Source of the DNA: Variovorax brevis
Lineage (GTDB): Bacteria > Pseudomonadota > Gammaproteobacteria > Burkholderiales > Burkholderiaceae_C
NCBI RefSeq assembly: GCF_030317105.1
Contig: NZ_JASZYG010000008.1
Span: 310,001-374,000 of the forward strand
Direction: 5' to 3'
Length of the DNA: 64,000 nt
The notes under the pieces: model-generated
Database searches by the model: none
Told to the model about the DNA's origin: nothing
What the model saw: the letters and a program-made list of their open reading frames with translations, nothing else
Translations under genes and position numbers: made by a program
Shown here: piece after piece, positions 18,595 through 27,427 of the stretch
Numbering within the stretch: the first letter of the stretch is position 1
Layout: each line of letters begins with the position of its first letter

Positions 18595-19050
18595 TCACTT
18601 ACGCGCTTCAGCCTGGGTCACAAAGCCGATTCGACTGAGCCCAGCCTTGTTCGCAATGCCCATGAGTTCGACCACCTTGCCGTAAGGCACCGTGGCGTCT
18701 GCCCTCAACTGCACTTCCGTGTCACGACTCGCGGCAGCCGCCTTTGACAAGCCGGCGGCAAGTTCCTCCGCCGTCACGGGTTGATCGTTGAGAAAAACGG
18801 CGCCCTTGGCATCGACGACGACGCTGACGAACTTCGACGTGTCGTTGGGCTGGCCGGCGTCCGTTTTCGGCAGATCGAGGCGTATCGAGCTCGCCATGAG
18901 CGGCGCAGTGATGATGAAGATCACCAGCAGCACCAGCATCACATCGACCAGCGGCGTGACGTTGATGTCCGACAGGGGGCGTTGGCCCCCGCCCCCGAGC
19001 GCCCGCCCGCCGGAGGAGGTGGTGCCCGGCGCGGTGCGACCGAAAGCCAT
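18595..19050 (-). CDS. Biopolymer transporter TolR/ExbD
   Basis: A 151-residue inner-membrane protein of the TolR/ExbD family. A short cytosolic N-terminus is followed by the signature DINVTPLVDVMLVLLVIFII, in which the transmembrane helix holds the conserved proton-path Asp. The periplasmic part ends with VPYGKVVELMGIANKAGL, typical of the family. With the upstream TolQ/ExbB protein it should form the proton-driven motor that energises either TonB-dependent receptors or the Tol-Pal system. No tolA, tonB, tolB or pal is adjacent, so the choice between the two systems is open. The ATG at 19,050 lies 11 bases after the preceding stop. Confidence 0.9.
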   Translation of the reverse strand: MAFGRTAPGTTSSGGRALGGGGQRPLSDINVTPLVDVMLVLLVIFIITAPLMASSIRLDLPKTDAGQPNDTSKFVSVVVDAKGAVFLNDQPVTAEELAAGLSKAAAASRDTEVQLRADATVPYGKVVELMGIANKAGLSRIGFVTQAEARK

Positions 19051-19061
19051 CGTCGAGCCTC

Positions 19062-19754
19062 TCAGTTCGCTGCGGGCCGCGCAGGCGGCAACGCTGCGGG
19101 TGATGCAAAGCGTGTCAGCAAGTCGTGCGCAAAGCCTTCCAGCTCCGCCTCGATGCGGCCGATCATCCGGCCGAAAACGTTGTAGGCGAGCACGGCGGGA
19201 ATGGCGACGACGAGGCCGAAGGCCGTCATCACCAGCGCCTCGCCCACCGGGCCTGCAACCTTCTCGATGGTGAAGCCGCCCGTTTGCACTGCAATGCTCG
19301 CCAATGCGTGGTGGATGCCCCATACAGTTCCCAGAAGGCCCACAAAGGGCGCGGTGGCGCCCACGGTGGCCAACAGGATCTGTCCGCCTTGCAGCCGTCG
19401 CAAGGCCGCATGCAGGGCGTCGCGCAGCGCGCGCGTGAGGCGTTGAATCGCGTCACCGCCGGCAGCAAGTGTTCGGGGTGGGGCGTGGGTTTGTGCGTCG
19501 TGTTCGCGCAAGGCCCGGATCGCGGGGAGAACCAGCGCAGCGCGGTCGAAGGATGCGAGCCGCTGCTCTGCCTCGTCGACCGATGGCGCCTGCCAGAACG
19601 CTGCAATGCTGCGAAGCACGGCGCGCGTGCCGCCGCGCAAGAGCCACCCCTTCCACAGGATCGTGACCCAGCTTGCGATGGACATGGCAAGGAGCAGCGC
19701 CGCCACCGAGCGGCTCACGCCGTCCCCCTGGGTGAGCAACGCCAGCGCGCCCAT
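19062..19754 (-). CDS. MotA/TolQ/ExbB proton channel family protein
   Basis: A 230-residue inner-membrane protein with three hydrophobic segments. The first lies near residues 15-35, and the last two flank the hallmark stretch LLATVGATAPFVGLLGTVWG and the VMTAFGLVVAIPAVLAYN segment. It would be the channel partner of the downstream TolR/ExbD protein. The start at 19,754 lies 5 bases after the dapB stop, so translation is probably coupled to dapB. Longer ORFs in this frame run into dapB and are not real. Confidence 0.9.
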   Translation of the reverse strand: MGALALLTQGDGVSRSVAALLLAMSIASWVTILWKGWLLRGGTRAVLRSIAAFWQAPSVDEAEQRLASFDRAALVLPAIRALREHDAQTHAPPRTLAAGGDAIQRLTRALRDALHAALRRLQGGQILLATVGATAPFVGLLGTVWGIHHALASIAVQTGGFTIEKVAGPVGEALVMTAFGLVVAIPAVLAYNVFGRMIGRIEAELEGFAHDLLTRFASPAALPPARPAAN

Positions 19755-19759
19755 TGAGC

Positions 19760-20593
19760 TCAGCGCAGCCCGAGGACGTCGAACATGTCGAACAAGCCGG
19801 TCTTCTGGCTGGCCAGGAAGCGCACGGCACGCAGGCTGCCTTGGGCATAGGTCACCCGGCTGGCGGACTTGTGCGTGATCTCGATGCGCTCTCCCGTGCC
19901 GGCAAAGAGCACCGTGTGGTCGCCCACGATGTCGCCGCCGCGAATGGTGGCAAAACCGATCGACGAAGGGTCGCGCTCGCCGGTGACGCCTTCGCGTGCA
20001 TAGACGGCGCAGTCCTTGAGGTTGCGGCCCAGCGCGTCGGCGATGACCTCGCCCATCTTCAGCGCCGTGCCAGAGGGCGCGTCGATCTTGTGGCGGTGGT
20101 GCGACTCGATGATCTCGATGTCGTAGCCGGTCGAAAGCGCCTTGGCGGCCATTTCCAGCAGCTTGAGCGTGACGTTCACGCCCACGCTCATGTTGGGCGC
20201 CATGACAATGGCAATGTCTTTGGCGAACCCGGCGATCTGCGCCTTTTCGGCATCGCTGAAACCGGTGGTTCCGATCACGGCCTGAACGCCCAACTCGCGG
20301 CAAACGGCCAGGTGGGCCAGCGTGCCTTCCGGGCGCGTGAAATCGATCAGCACTTGCGCGTTCTTCAGCCCTTCGCGCAGGTCGGAAACGATGGGCACGC
20401 CGCTGGCAACGCCCAGGGCGGCCGCGGCGTCGCTGCCAAGCGCGCTGCTGCCGGCGACGTCGAGGGCGCCGACGAGGCGGCAGTCATCGGTGGCCTGCAC
20501 CGCCTCGACCAGCATGCGGCCCATGCGGCCGGACGCGCCGGCAATGGCGACCCGACGGTGTGCGGGTGAAGAGGAAGAGTTGGAGTCGGTCAA
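19760..20593 (-). CDS. dapB: 4-hydroxy-tetrahydrodipicolinate reductase
   Basis: A 277-residue NAD(P)H-dependent reductase of the lysine/meso-diaminopimelate pathway. The N-terminal nucleotide-binding motif [14 protein letters not shown] is followed by [15 protein letters not shown] and the [10 protein letters not shown] loop. The catalytic [16 protein letters not shown] segment carries the conserved His-His and Lys. The C-terminal block has [13 protein letters not shown]. The best start is the TTG at 20,593, with AAGG about 9 bases upstream; upstream in-frame ATGs run into bamE and encode unrelated arginine-rich sequence. It is in a four-gene unit with bamE, tolQ/exbB and tolR/exbD. Confidence 0.92.
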   Translation of the reverse strand: MTDSNSSSSPAHRRVAIAGASGRMGRMLVEAVQATDDCRLVGALDVAGSSALGSDAAAALGVASGVPIVSDLREGLKNAQVLIDFTRPEGTLAHLAVCRELGVQAVIGTTGFSDAEKAQIAGFAKDIAIVMAPNMSVGVNVTLKLLEMAAKALSTGYDIEIIESHHRHKIDAPSGTALKMGEVIADALGRNLKDCAVYAREGVTGERDPSSIGFATIRGGDIVGDHTVLFAGTGERIEITHKSASRVTYAQGSLRAVRFLASQKTGLFDMFDVLGLR

Positions 20594-20642
20594 GCGATTC
20601 GGCCTTGAAGAAGAAGGGCGCCGCAACTCCGCCGATCGGCGC

Positions 20643-21194
20643 TCAGCGCCCGGATTCGAGAGGCGGATAAACAGGCGGGATTGGGGGAAGAGGCTGCGCC
20701 GGCTCTTGCGCCTTGGCATCCTTGGACGGGTCGTACTTCTTGAGTTCGTCCTCTGACGCCTCGAGCTTCGGAACACTTCCCTTGCGGCTGCGCGTGTCCA
20801 GTGTGGCGACGAACTCTTCTTCGCTCGGCATTGGATCGCCCTCGAAACGGTCGAGCACCTCGCCGTTGAAGAAGAGCGTCAGGCGACGCTGCTGTGGCTC
20901 GACGCCCTGGCGCCGGATCGTGAAAACGTAGTCCCAGCGGTTGGAATGGAAGACGTCATTGAGCAGTGGCGTGCCGAGCACTTCGCGGCACTGCTGGCGC
21001 GTCATGCCCGTCTTGAGCGCCTCGACTTGCTGCTTGGAGACGAAGTTGCCTTGCACGATCTCGACCTTGTAGGGCGTGATGGCATAGAGCGCATTTCGCG
21101 TGCTGTCGCCAACGCTGCTGCAAGCACTGAGGCAGGCGCTGCCGACCACTGCCAGAAGGAGTGGCCAGATGCGGCGAAAGTGAAGGGCAGCCAT
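20643..21194 (-). CDS. bamE: Outer membrane protein assembly factor BamE
   Basis: A 183-residue lipoprotein with a signal peptide and lipobox LSAC. The SmpA/OmlA domain follows with [22 protein letters not shown], then [16 protein letters not shown] and WDYVFTI, all family hallmarks. BamE supports the BAM complex that inserts beta-barrel proteins. The C-terminal proline-rich tail is an extension compared with the about 113-residue E. coli protein. It is divergent from fur, the conserved arrangement in Burkholderiales and related bacteria. Confidence 0.93.
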   Translation of the reverse strand: MAALHFRRIWPLLLAVVGSACLSACSSVGDSTRNALYAITPYKVEIVQGNFVSKQQVEALKTGMTRQQCREVLGTPLLNDVFHSNRWDYVFTIRRQGVEPQQRRLTLFFNGEVLDRFEGDPMPSEEEFVATLDTRSRKGSVPKLEASEDELKKYDPSKDAKAQEPAQPLPPIPPVYPPLESGR

Positions 21195-21273
21195 CGGAGA
21201 AAGTGGTAGCGATATGATCGGACCATTGTAGCGGCTGGCCACTTGCCGGCCGCCTGCAGGCGCAGGAACCTCC

Positions 21274-21693
21274 ATGGACAAGATCGACGAACTCAAGAGC
21301 ACCGGGCTGAAGGCAACTCTGCCCCGGCTGAAGATTCTGGAAATCTTCCAGACTGGCGGAAAACGCCACATGACGGCAGAAGACGTCTTTCGGGTTCTGC
21401 TCAATGACCATTCCGACATCGGCCTGGCCACCGTGTACCGCGTGCTCACGCAATTCGAGCAGGCGGGCATCCTCGAGCGCAGCCACTTCGAAAGCGGCAA
21501 GGCCGTCTACGAACTGAACGAAGGCACGCACCACGATCACCTGGTGTGCACCTCCTGCGGCAAGGTCGAGGAGTTCTACGACGCCGAGATCGAGCGCCGC
21601 CAGCAAATGATCGCCAAGGACAAGGGGTGGACTCTCCAGGACCACGCCATGTCGCTGTACGGTCTTTGCGGCGATTGCGTCAAGAAGCGCTAA
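21274..21693 (+). CDS. fur: Ferric uptake regulator
   Basis: A 139-residue Fur repressor. The winged-helix DNA-binding part includes [15 protein letters not shown] and [15 protein letters not shown]. The metal-binding region has [16 protein letters not shown] and the closing CGDC, so both CxxC pairs are present, as in zinc-structured Fur proteins. An AGGAA ribosome-binding site lies 6 bases before the ATG. It is transcribed divergently from bamE across a 79-base region that must hold both promoters. Confidence 0.95.
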   Translation: MDKIDELKSTGLKATLPRLKILEIFQTGGKRHMTAEDVFRVLLNDHSDIGLATVYRVLTQFEQAGILERSHFESGKAVYELNEGTHHDHLVCTSCGKVEEFYDAEIERRQQMIAKDKGWTLQDHAMSLYGLCGDCVKKR

Positions 21694-21710
21694 CAGGCTC
21701 CAAACCAAAA

Positions 21711-21743
21711 AAAGCCGCGGCGCATTGGTTGCGCCGCGGCTTT
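21711..21743. terminator. Bidirectional terminator between fur and the tolC-type gene
   Basis: A perfect 14-bp stem AAAGCCGCGGCGCA/TGCGCCGCGGCTTT with a 5-base loop lies between the convergent stops at 21,693 and 21,760. Seven A residues precede it on the plus strand, giving a T tract when read on the minus strand, so it is strongest for the TolC-type operon. Confidence 0.9.
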
Positions 21744-21759
21744 GGCTGTACTTGGCCGT

Positions 21760-24363
21760 TTACTTGGGACCCAGGATTCCGGAGGCCATCGCCCTGAGGT
21801 CAAAAGCCTTCCCGGGTGCGGGCTCCGCCGGTAGCGAGGGCAGCAGCATGGCCGAGTCGGCGCGGATGCGAAGGTCGGCCGCCTGTGCGTCAAAGCGGTT
21901 GTTCACCTGGGCAATCTGGTTGTTGTAGTGGTCATTCTCGGCAATGAGCACGTCCAGCAAAGTGCGCTTGCCAAGGTGGTACCACTGCTCGAAGAAGATG
22001 CCTCGCACACGATCCGTCTCCTTGATCAGCGACGTGTACTCCGACGCCCGGCTCGCTGCTGCATCGCGCTGTTCGGCCGCAGTGCGCAAGCGGTACTCCA
22101 GGTCGCGTGACGCAGCATTCGCCTTCTCTTCACCGGCGTTGGCGCGCTCGTAGGCCGCCCGCTGTGCCGCCACGCTCGAGCCGCCCTGGAACACATTCCA
22201 TTGCAGCGCCAGGTTGGTCGACCATGGCTGGCGGTTTCCGTAGCCATCGGTCTGCGTTGTCTTGGAGACAACCCAGTTCACCTGCGGCAAGCGCGAGGCC
22301 TTCACGGCGTCCGCATACAGGCCGGCGGATTTCGCTTCGGCGCGTGCTTGCCGCACGGCGGGGTGCTCCGTAGCCGAAGAAAGAGCCATCTGCAAATCGG
22401 TGACGCCCGTGCCCCACTTCATGTTGGCGGGCAGTTGCACCTCTTCGCCGACGAGCTTGGCCAGGGTGACCTGCGTTTCCCGCATTTTTGCAGCGATCTG
22501 GTCGCGACTTGCAATCGCCTGCAGGCGCCGTGCACGGGCCTGCGTCAACTCGCTCGCGCGGCCGCGGTCGCTCTCGGTGATCTGGCTCAGCATCGTGACC
22601 AATTGGTCCATGCGCTTCACGTAGGCCTGGCTCAGTTCCAGTTCCTTTCGATAGCGCCGCAGCTCGATCAATGCGGCGGTGGTTTCGTAGGCAACACCCT
22701 GGCGCACTTGCTCCAGGCCCTCCCGCACGGCTTTGGATTTCTCCGTTTGGCTGGCGATGGTGCTCGACAGCCGGCCCCAGTCGAACACTGGCGTCGTCAC
22801 GCTGATGTTGGCGCCGGCGCTGGTGGGTGAATTGGCGGATCCACTTCCGAAATTCGCCGTCGGCGACGCCACGCCCACCTGGACCTGCGGCCAACGCTGC
22901 CCTTTGGTCTGGTTGATGTCTTCCGCCGAAGCCTGCCAGTTGGCGCGGGCTTCACGGATCGCAGGGCTTGTGGCCAGTGCCTTCTGCACCAACTCCTCGA
23001 CGAAGCGCGAGCTTTCGGAGCCGTCCGACGGCGTGGAGCCGCCTTCCGGGCCTTCCCTGGCTGCAGCAACAGTCGTATCACCAGGCGAAGGCGCTTCCGC
23101 GTCGACGCCCGGGGCCGCCCAAGCGCTTTCGCGTGCACTCACGCTGGTGCGCTGCTGAGCGTCCGCGGTCTGGACGGTGCTGGGGGCCGTCCGGGCGTCT
23201 TTGCCTGACGCCACACTTGTGAGCCGGGTTTCAATCGCCTGGGCCGTGCTGGGGGCTGCCTGGGCGATCTTGCCTGCGTCGATGGTGGTGGGCTTGGCTT
23301 TGATGGCCTGGGTCGTGCTGGGGGCCGACCAAGCTTTCTCGCCTTCGTCCTTGTCATTGCGCCAGGTTTCAATCGCCTGGGCCGTGCTGGGGGCTGCCTG
23401 GGCGATCTTGCTTGCATCAATGGCGGTGGGCTTGGCTTTGGCGGCCTGGGTCGTGCTGGGGGCTGACCAGGTTTTCTCGGCTTCGTCCATGTCATTGCGC
23501 CTGGCTTCGATCGCTTGGGCTGTGCTGGGGGCTGCCGGGGCGATCTTGCTTGCATCAATGGCGATGGGCTTGGCTTTTACGGCTTGGGTCGGGCTGGGGG
23601 CCGACCAAGCTTTCTCGGCTTCGTCCATGTCATTGCGCCTGGTTTCAATCGCCTGGGCCGTGCTGGGGCCTGCCTGGGCGAATTTGCCTGCGTCGATGGT
23701 GATGGGCTTGGCTTTGACGGCCTGAGTCGTGCTGGGCGCCGACCAGGTTTTTTCGGCTTCGTCCATGTCATTGCGCTGCCTGGTTTCAATCGCCTGGGCC
23801 GTGCTGGGGGCTGCTTGGGCGATCTTGCCTGCGTCGATGGGGGTGGGCTTGGCTTTGATGGCCTGGGTCGTGCTGGGGGCCGACCACGCCTTCTCGCCTT
23901 CGTCCATGTAGTTGACGCTGGTTTCGATCGCTTGGGCCGTGCTGGGGGCTACTTGCGCGATCTTGGCTGCATCAATGGCTGCGGACTGGCGTTCGAGGGC
24001 CTGAACGGTCCTGGGGGCTGCCGGTGCGGTCTCGTCTTCGTCCGCGCCGGCGAATTCGGCTTCAAACGCCTGGGTGGCTGCGTTGGCCGCTTCTGCGGTC
24101 GTCAACTCTGCTTCGAGCATGGGCACGCCGTCGGCTACCGCACGTCCATGCAGTACGCCGAGGATTCCCAATACCCGCTTGCCGTTGTCATCCATGGGAA
24201 TCAAATCGGCGGCCATGCCGAACGCATCCTGCGATGCGTTGCGCTTGGGGGCTTGCTGCGCCAAGGCGCCAACGCTCGTGAAAGCCATGAGCGCCATGCT
24301 GGCCCCGACGACGAATCGGCGCATGGCGCTCGATCGTCGTTTGATCGTCTGATCTTGTTTCAT
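21760..24363 (-). CDS. TolC-family outer membrane protein with a long N-terminal repeat domain
   Basis: An 867-residue protein, about twice the length of TolC. Residues 1-36 form a signal peptide (cleavage near ALA-QQ). Residues 37-130 are acidic and low-complexity. Residues 130-406 are six tandem units of about 46 residues, each with APSTAQAIE and SAPSTTQAxKAKP cores and an acidic DMDEAEK linker. The TolC domain begins near 450 and runs to the end, with the two-fold pattern expected for an outer membrane channel (VQKALATSPAIREARANW, ISVTTPVFDWGRL, later LALQWNVFQGGSS). It is downstream of the membrane fusion protein gene by 2 bases. It should be the outer membrane channel of a type I secretion system. 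I know no function for the repeat domain. Confidence 0.88.
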   Translation of the reverse strand: MKQDQTIKRRSSAMRRFVVGASMALMAFTSVGALAQQAPKRNASQDAFGMAADLIPMDDNGKRVLGILGVLHGRAVADGVPMLEAELTTAEAANAATQAFEAEFAGADEDETAPAAPRTVQALERQSAAIDAAKIAQVAPSTAQAIETSVNYMDEGEKAWSAPSTTQAIKAKPTPIDAGKIAQAAPSTAQAIETRQRNDMDEAEKTWSAPSTTQAVKAKPITIDAGKFAQAGPSTAQAIETRRNDMDEAEKAWSAPSPTQAVKAKPIAIDASKIAPAAPSTAQAIEARRNDMDEAEKTWSAPSTTQAAKAKPTAIDASKIAQAAPSTAQAIETWRNDKDEGEKAWSAPSTTQAIKAKPTTIDAGKIAQAAPSTAQAIETRLTSVASGKDARTAPSTVQTADAQQRTSVSARESAWAAPGVDAEAPSPGDTTVAAAREGPEGGSTPSDGSESSRFVEELVQKALATSPAIREARANWQASAEDINQTKGQRWPQVQVGVASPTANFGSGSANSPTSAGANISVTTPVFDWGRLSSTIASQTEKSKAVREGLEQVRQGVAYETTAALIELRRYRKELELSQAYVKRMDQLVTMLSQITESDRGRASELTQARARRLQAIASRDQIAAKMRETQVTLAKLVGEEVQLPANMKWGTGVTDLQMALSSATEHPAVRQARAEAKSAGLYADAVKASRLPQVNWVVSKTTQTDGYGNRQPWSTNLALQWNVFQGGSSVAAQRAAYERANAGEEKANAASRDLEYRLRTAAEQRDAAASRASEYTSLIKETDRVRGIFFEQWYHLGKRTLLDVLIAENDHYNNQIAQVNNRFDAQAADLRIRADSAMLLPSLPAEPAPGKAFDLRAMASGILGPK
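23146..23976 (-). repeat. Six tandem 138-base repeats in the TolC-type gene
   Basis: Units start at codons 130, 176, 223, 269, 315 and 361 of the gene, each 46 or 47 codons long. Units 2 to 5 are nearly identical, and the first and last are more diverged, the usual pattern of a minisatellite growing from its middle. Each unit contains two half units built on the same APST-x-QA core, which suggests an older 23-residue ancestor. A change in copy number would stay in frame. Confidence 0.9.
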
Positions 24364-24365
24364 TC

Positions 24366-25751
24366 TTATCTCTCCCGGAACGCTTCGCGCGCCTTCATCA
24401 CGGGCTTGAGCAGGTAGCTCAGGACCGTTTTTTCGCCCGTGCGCACTTCGACCGTCGCGGTCATGCCGGGCATGATGGGGAACTCCTTGCCGCCGGCGCT
24501 CAGCGATGCCTTGTCGGTGCGCACCAACAGGCGGTAGTAGGAGCTGTCGCCCTTGCCTTGGCGCGACTTGTCCTCGTCCTTCAGCGTGTCCGGGCTCAGA
24601 TGCTCCACCGTGCCATGCAGGCCGCCATAGATGGAGTAGTCGTACGCCGAGATCTTGACGGTCGCAGGCAATTGCGGCCGAACGAAGGCAACGTCCGACG
24701 GGCGGATCTTTGCCTCGACCAGGAGCTGGCCTTCGAGCGGCACGATTTCCATGATGTCGGCGCCTTGCTGGATCACGCCGCCAATCGTGGTCACGCGGAT
24801 GTTCTTCACGGTGCCCCTGACAGGCGCCTTGATGGTCGTGCGCTTCATGATGTCTTCGCGCGCGCCGACGTTTTCCTTGGACTGGGCCAGTTCGCTTTCA
24901 AGGCGGGTCAGCTCGGCGTTGGCGTCTGCACGGAACTTGTTCTGGCGCTCCGCGATTTGCAGGCGGAACTCGTTGGCCTGTCGCTTCATGCGCAGGATTT
25001 CCACTTCCGACATCAGGCCGCGCTGCGACAGGGGCTCCGACAGCGAGATCTCGCGCTCGGCCAGTTGCAGGCTGCGTTGCAGCGCCTGCACGCTCTCTTG
25101 CAGCGTCTGGCGACGTGCGTTGAAAGCCTGCGTCTCGTCACGCACGATCGAAGGCACCGCCAGGACTTCCGGCGGGAAGGTCAGCGGCTGTTGATAGGCC
25201 TCTGCGCGCAGGCGGACCACCGAGGCCTTGAGCCCCAGCACCTTGGACAAGCCTTCGCGATAAGACGCACCGGCGCGCGTCGGGTCGATCTCGAGCAGCA
25301 CTTGCCCCCGCTCGACGATGTCGCCCTCGCGGACGTTCATCGACGCCAGGATGCCGCCCTCCAGGCTCTGGATGACTTGCTCGCGGCTCGCCGGAATGAT
25401 GCGGGCTTCGCCTTGGGTGATTTCTTCCACCTTGGCGAAATGCGCCCATCCCAGCCCCACCGTCACGATGCCCGCAATCAGGTACAGCACCAGCATGCTG
25501 CCGGGCGTCTTTTGAACCAGCATGGCTTCGCGAAGGTCCTGCATGAAGGCGAGATCTTCCGTGCGTGCCTGGCCATTGGACGCTCCCCTGCGGCTCAGTT
25601 CTTTCTTGCTGAAAGGCGCGGTGCCCGCTTCAAGCTTCGGCTCGTTTGCCGCGCTGTTGTTGGTGTGGTCTTCACCGAGGGACGACTCCGTCTGCGAGTT
25701 CGCGGAGGGCGCCGTGGTGGCGTTGACGTCGTTCTTTGACTTGCGGCTCAT
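24366..25751 (-). CDS. HlyD/LapC-type membrane fusion protein of a type I secretion system
   Basis: A 461-residue inner-membrane adaptor. A hydrophilic N-terminal tail of about 85 residues precedes one transmembrane helix (VLYLIAGIVTVGLGWAHF). A biotinyl/lipoyl-like half domain follows (VIQSLEGGILASMNVREGDIV), then a long periplasmic coiled coil. The returning half motif IKAPVRGTVKNI is next, and the C-terminal HlyD signature near VMKAREAF ends the protein. This is the family that links a type I ABC ATPase to a TolC channel. The start overlaps the stop of a 68-residue leader ORF (ATGA at 25,748-25,751), and the stop is 2 bases from the TolC-type gene, so the three are one translation unit. 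Confidence 0.92.
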   Translation of the reverse strand: MSRKSKNDVNATTAPSANSQTESSLGEDHTNNSAANEPKLEAGTAPFSKKELSRRGASNGQARTEDLAFMQDLREAMLVQKTPGSMLVLYLIAGIVTVGLGWAHFAKVEEITQGEARIIPASREQVIQSLEGGILASMNVREGDIVERGQVLLEIDPTRAGASYREGLSKVLGLKASVVRLRAEAYQQPLTFPPEVLAVPSIVRDETQAFNARRQTLQESVQALQRSLQLAEREISLSEPLSQRGLMSEVEILRMKRQANEFRLQIAERQNKFRADANAELTRLESELAQSKENVGAREDIMKRTTIKAPVRGTVKNIRVTTIGGVIQQGADIMEIVPLEGQLLVEAKIRPSDVAFVRPQLPATVKISAYDYSIYGGLHGTVEHLSPDTLKDEDKSRQGKGDSSYYRLLVRTDKASLSAGGKEFPIMPGMTATVEVRTGEKTVLSYLLKPVMKAREAFRER

Positions 25752-25954
25752 GCGGATACCCCGTTGGCTTCGCTCGCGCCCCAGGCAACAAGCGAAACTT
25801 GCGCGGCATTCACGCCATGGCACCCGGCTGCGCCGAGCACGCCATGACGAGCACACAACCGGCGAACTGCCCCCATCAAGGTGTCCTGCCTGTCATGCGC
25901 TACGGGCGCATGCATTGACTGCACGCCCCGACCTTTAACCATTTCTGCCGCCAT
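25748..25954 (-). CDS. 68-residue leader ORF derived from the N-terminus of the type I secretion ABC ATPase
   Basis: The first 38 residues match the first 38 of the ABC ATPase encoded at 30,704, with 26 identities by eye (MAAxMVxGRG, QDTL, GAVR, LCA). After about residue 40 the match is lost and the ORF ends by overlapping the fusion-protein start. The ribosome-binding site AGGAGTTTTTATG is identical to that of the ABC gene. It could be a translated truncation that now serves only to couple translation of the downstream gene, or a pseudogene fragment. I see no codon evidence that the peptide itself is needed. Confidence 0.6.
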   Translation of the reverse strand: MAAEMVKGRGVQSMHAPVAHDRQDTLMGAVRRLCARHGVLGAAGCHGVNAAQVSLVAWGASEANGVSA

Positions 25955-26170
25955 AAAAACTCCTGTTGACGCTTGCGCGAACCATCCGATGTGCGAAACA
26001 AAGGTTGTGCGCTCCCCAGCAGCAGCAACATTCATTTCCAGAATGTCAATTGGAAACTTTCAGGCGACATCCGAATGCAGGCGGAGTACTGCGCGGGGCT
26101 CGGAAATTTCTGAGTTGGGGTGCATTCCGGTCCGAGTTGGCGGGTGGTGGGAAATGGGCGTGAAATATTG
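25830..26170 (-). repeat. Duplicated promoter and 5' end, copy A (upstream of the fusion-protein gene)
   Basis: About 340 bases here align by eye with 30,580-30,920 in the same orientation. They cover the upstream region, the ribosome-binding site and the first codons of the ABC gene. Conserved stretches include CCATAAAAACTCCTGTTG, GAATGCAGGCGGAGTA, CGGAAATTT and CCGGTCCGAGT. The copies differ by many substitutions and small gaps, so the duplication is not recent. Confidence 0.85.
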
Positions 26171-26976
26171 CGCGGTTCGCGGGTCGGCCCGTGCCCGGAT
26201 TCGATGCGGGGCACCACGCTCGGCTTTTGTCGATTTGGGGGGCGCTTGCCGCAGGCAATAGGGCGTGCTTGGTGAGGATTGATCCATGGCCAGCAGCGAA
26301 GTTGTGAGGGGCAAAAGCCTTGAATCTGTCTTTTTCAGTCGCCAGGATGCACCCAGCGTCGCTCAAATCGACTCATGAATTTTGTCGCTTTCAAATCAGA
26401 CGACAGGAACACTGATCGCCTCGAATCGTGAAAATATTCGCCATTGGTGTTGCATGTTTTATCGTCATCTGTGCGATTTTGCTATTTCCTCTTTTGACAT
26501 GACGCGCAAATTTTTGGGCGCATTCCGGAATTTGGCGAATTGGACGAGTCGATTAATTGATGATTTTTCAATTTGCGTTCTGCGACTTACAAGTGAAGGT
26601 GCGGCTTTGTCGATTCCATAAAAGGGAAAAGTTATTTGCATGAAGCATTGAGTACGCCGCCTGATAAATTCCAGCGCCTTGCTCTTTCGCGAGATTCGAG
26701 AAAGCAGCAGTGGCGGCTCGTTCCGGCCGGTGCGTGCGTGGCCGGCTGAGGAGTGCCAGCCGTTGGAGCGATTCGAGACGCGTCGTGGCAGCGGATGCGG
26801 GCCCACTTCACCCTTGTCTGGCGGGCGCCGCGATCCTCCGCTTGCGTTGGCGCTGGTGGCGACGATGGGCTGTGGCGGCGAGAGCTTTGTCGAGCGTCTC
26901 CGACGCTCCGACGAAGACGCAACGCCGCTCCGGTCTTCGCGAGGCCTTCGATTGATTTGGCCGCATCCCCGGGCTT

Positions 26977-27240
26977 GTGTTCTTCGACCGCGCCAGGGCG
27001 GTCGTGATCGGAGTGAGTACCTCGTCGGCAGTGCGCGGGCCGAAGCGGGTAGTCATCGACGAATTCGGCGACCTGTGTTCAGCAGAGAAAGCAGGCCTGT
27101 TCTTCAAGGTGCCCAAGCGCCACGAGCGCGGCTCAGTGGTGCCCAGTTGGCATTCACGCAGTGGGCGAGCGCTTCCGATTGAATGGAAACTCGGGCGAGG
27201 CGGCGGATCCGCAAAGAGGGCCACGTCGGTGACTTAACCG
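26977..27240 (+). pseudogene. IS21-family istB fragment, frameshifted
   Basis: The translation from about 27,049 reads VVIDEFGDL, then a FFKVPKRHERGS stretch, matching the Walker B and following region of IstB (IIDELGYL ... FFQV..RYERGS). After about 27,140 the reading frame shifts and LAFTQWASA follows, matching the conserved PFTQWA motif. No Walker A part or istA gene was found, so only the C-terminal third survives. A GTGCAAAGTCCAC stretch at about 27,383 resembles an IS21 end, which is inference. Confidence 0.6.
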
Positions 27241-27427
27241 GCGCCGCCCTGCTCGCCTGCTCGGGGCTCGTCCTTCGCGCCAGCCGAGCGTCAAAGTTGA
27301 AGCAGTCGCGCCAAAGACCGAGGCGTTTGGGTGCGCAGGGCGCACGCGGTCGCGTCAGGCGGATTTCTTAATGTGACGGCTGGCGTGCAAAGTCCACGAT
27401 GCTGGGTCGTGTCGTGCCCCGCGCCAG

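Noticed and set aside
23146-23976. Regularly spaced repeats that could suggest a CRISPR array
   Set aside because: The period is 138 bases, there are no variable spacers, and the repeat is read in frame through a protein gene.
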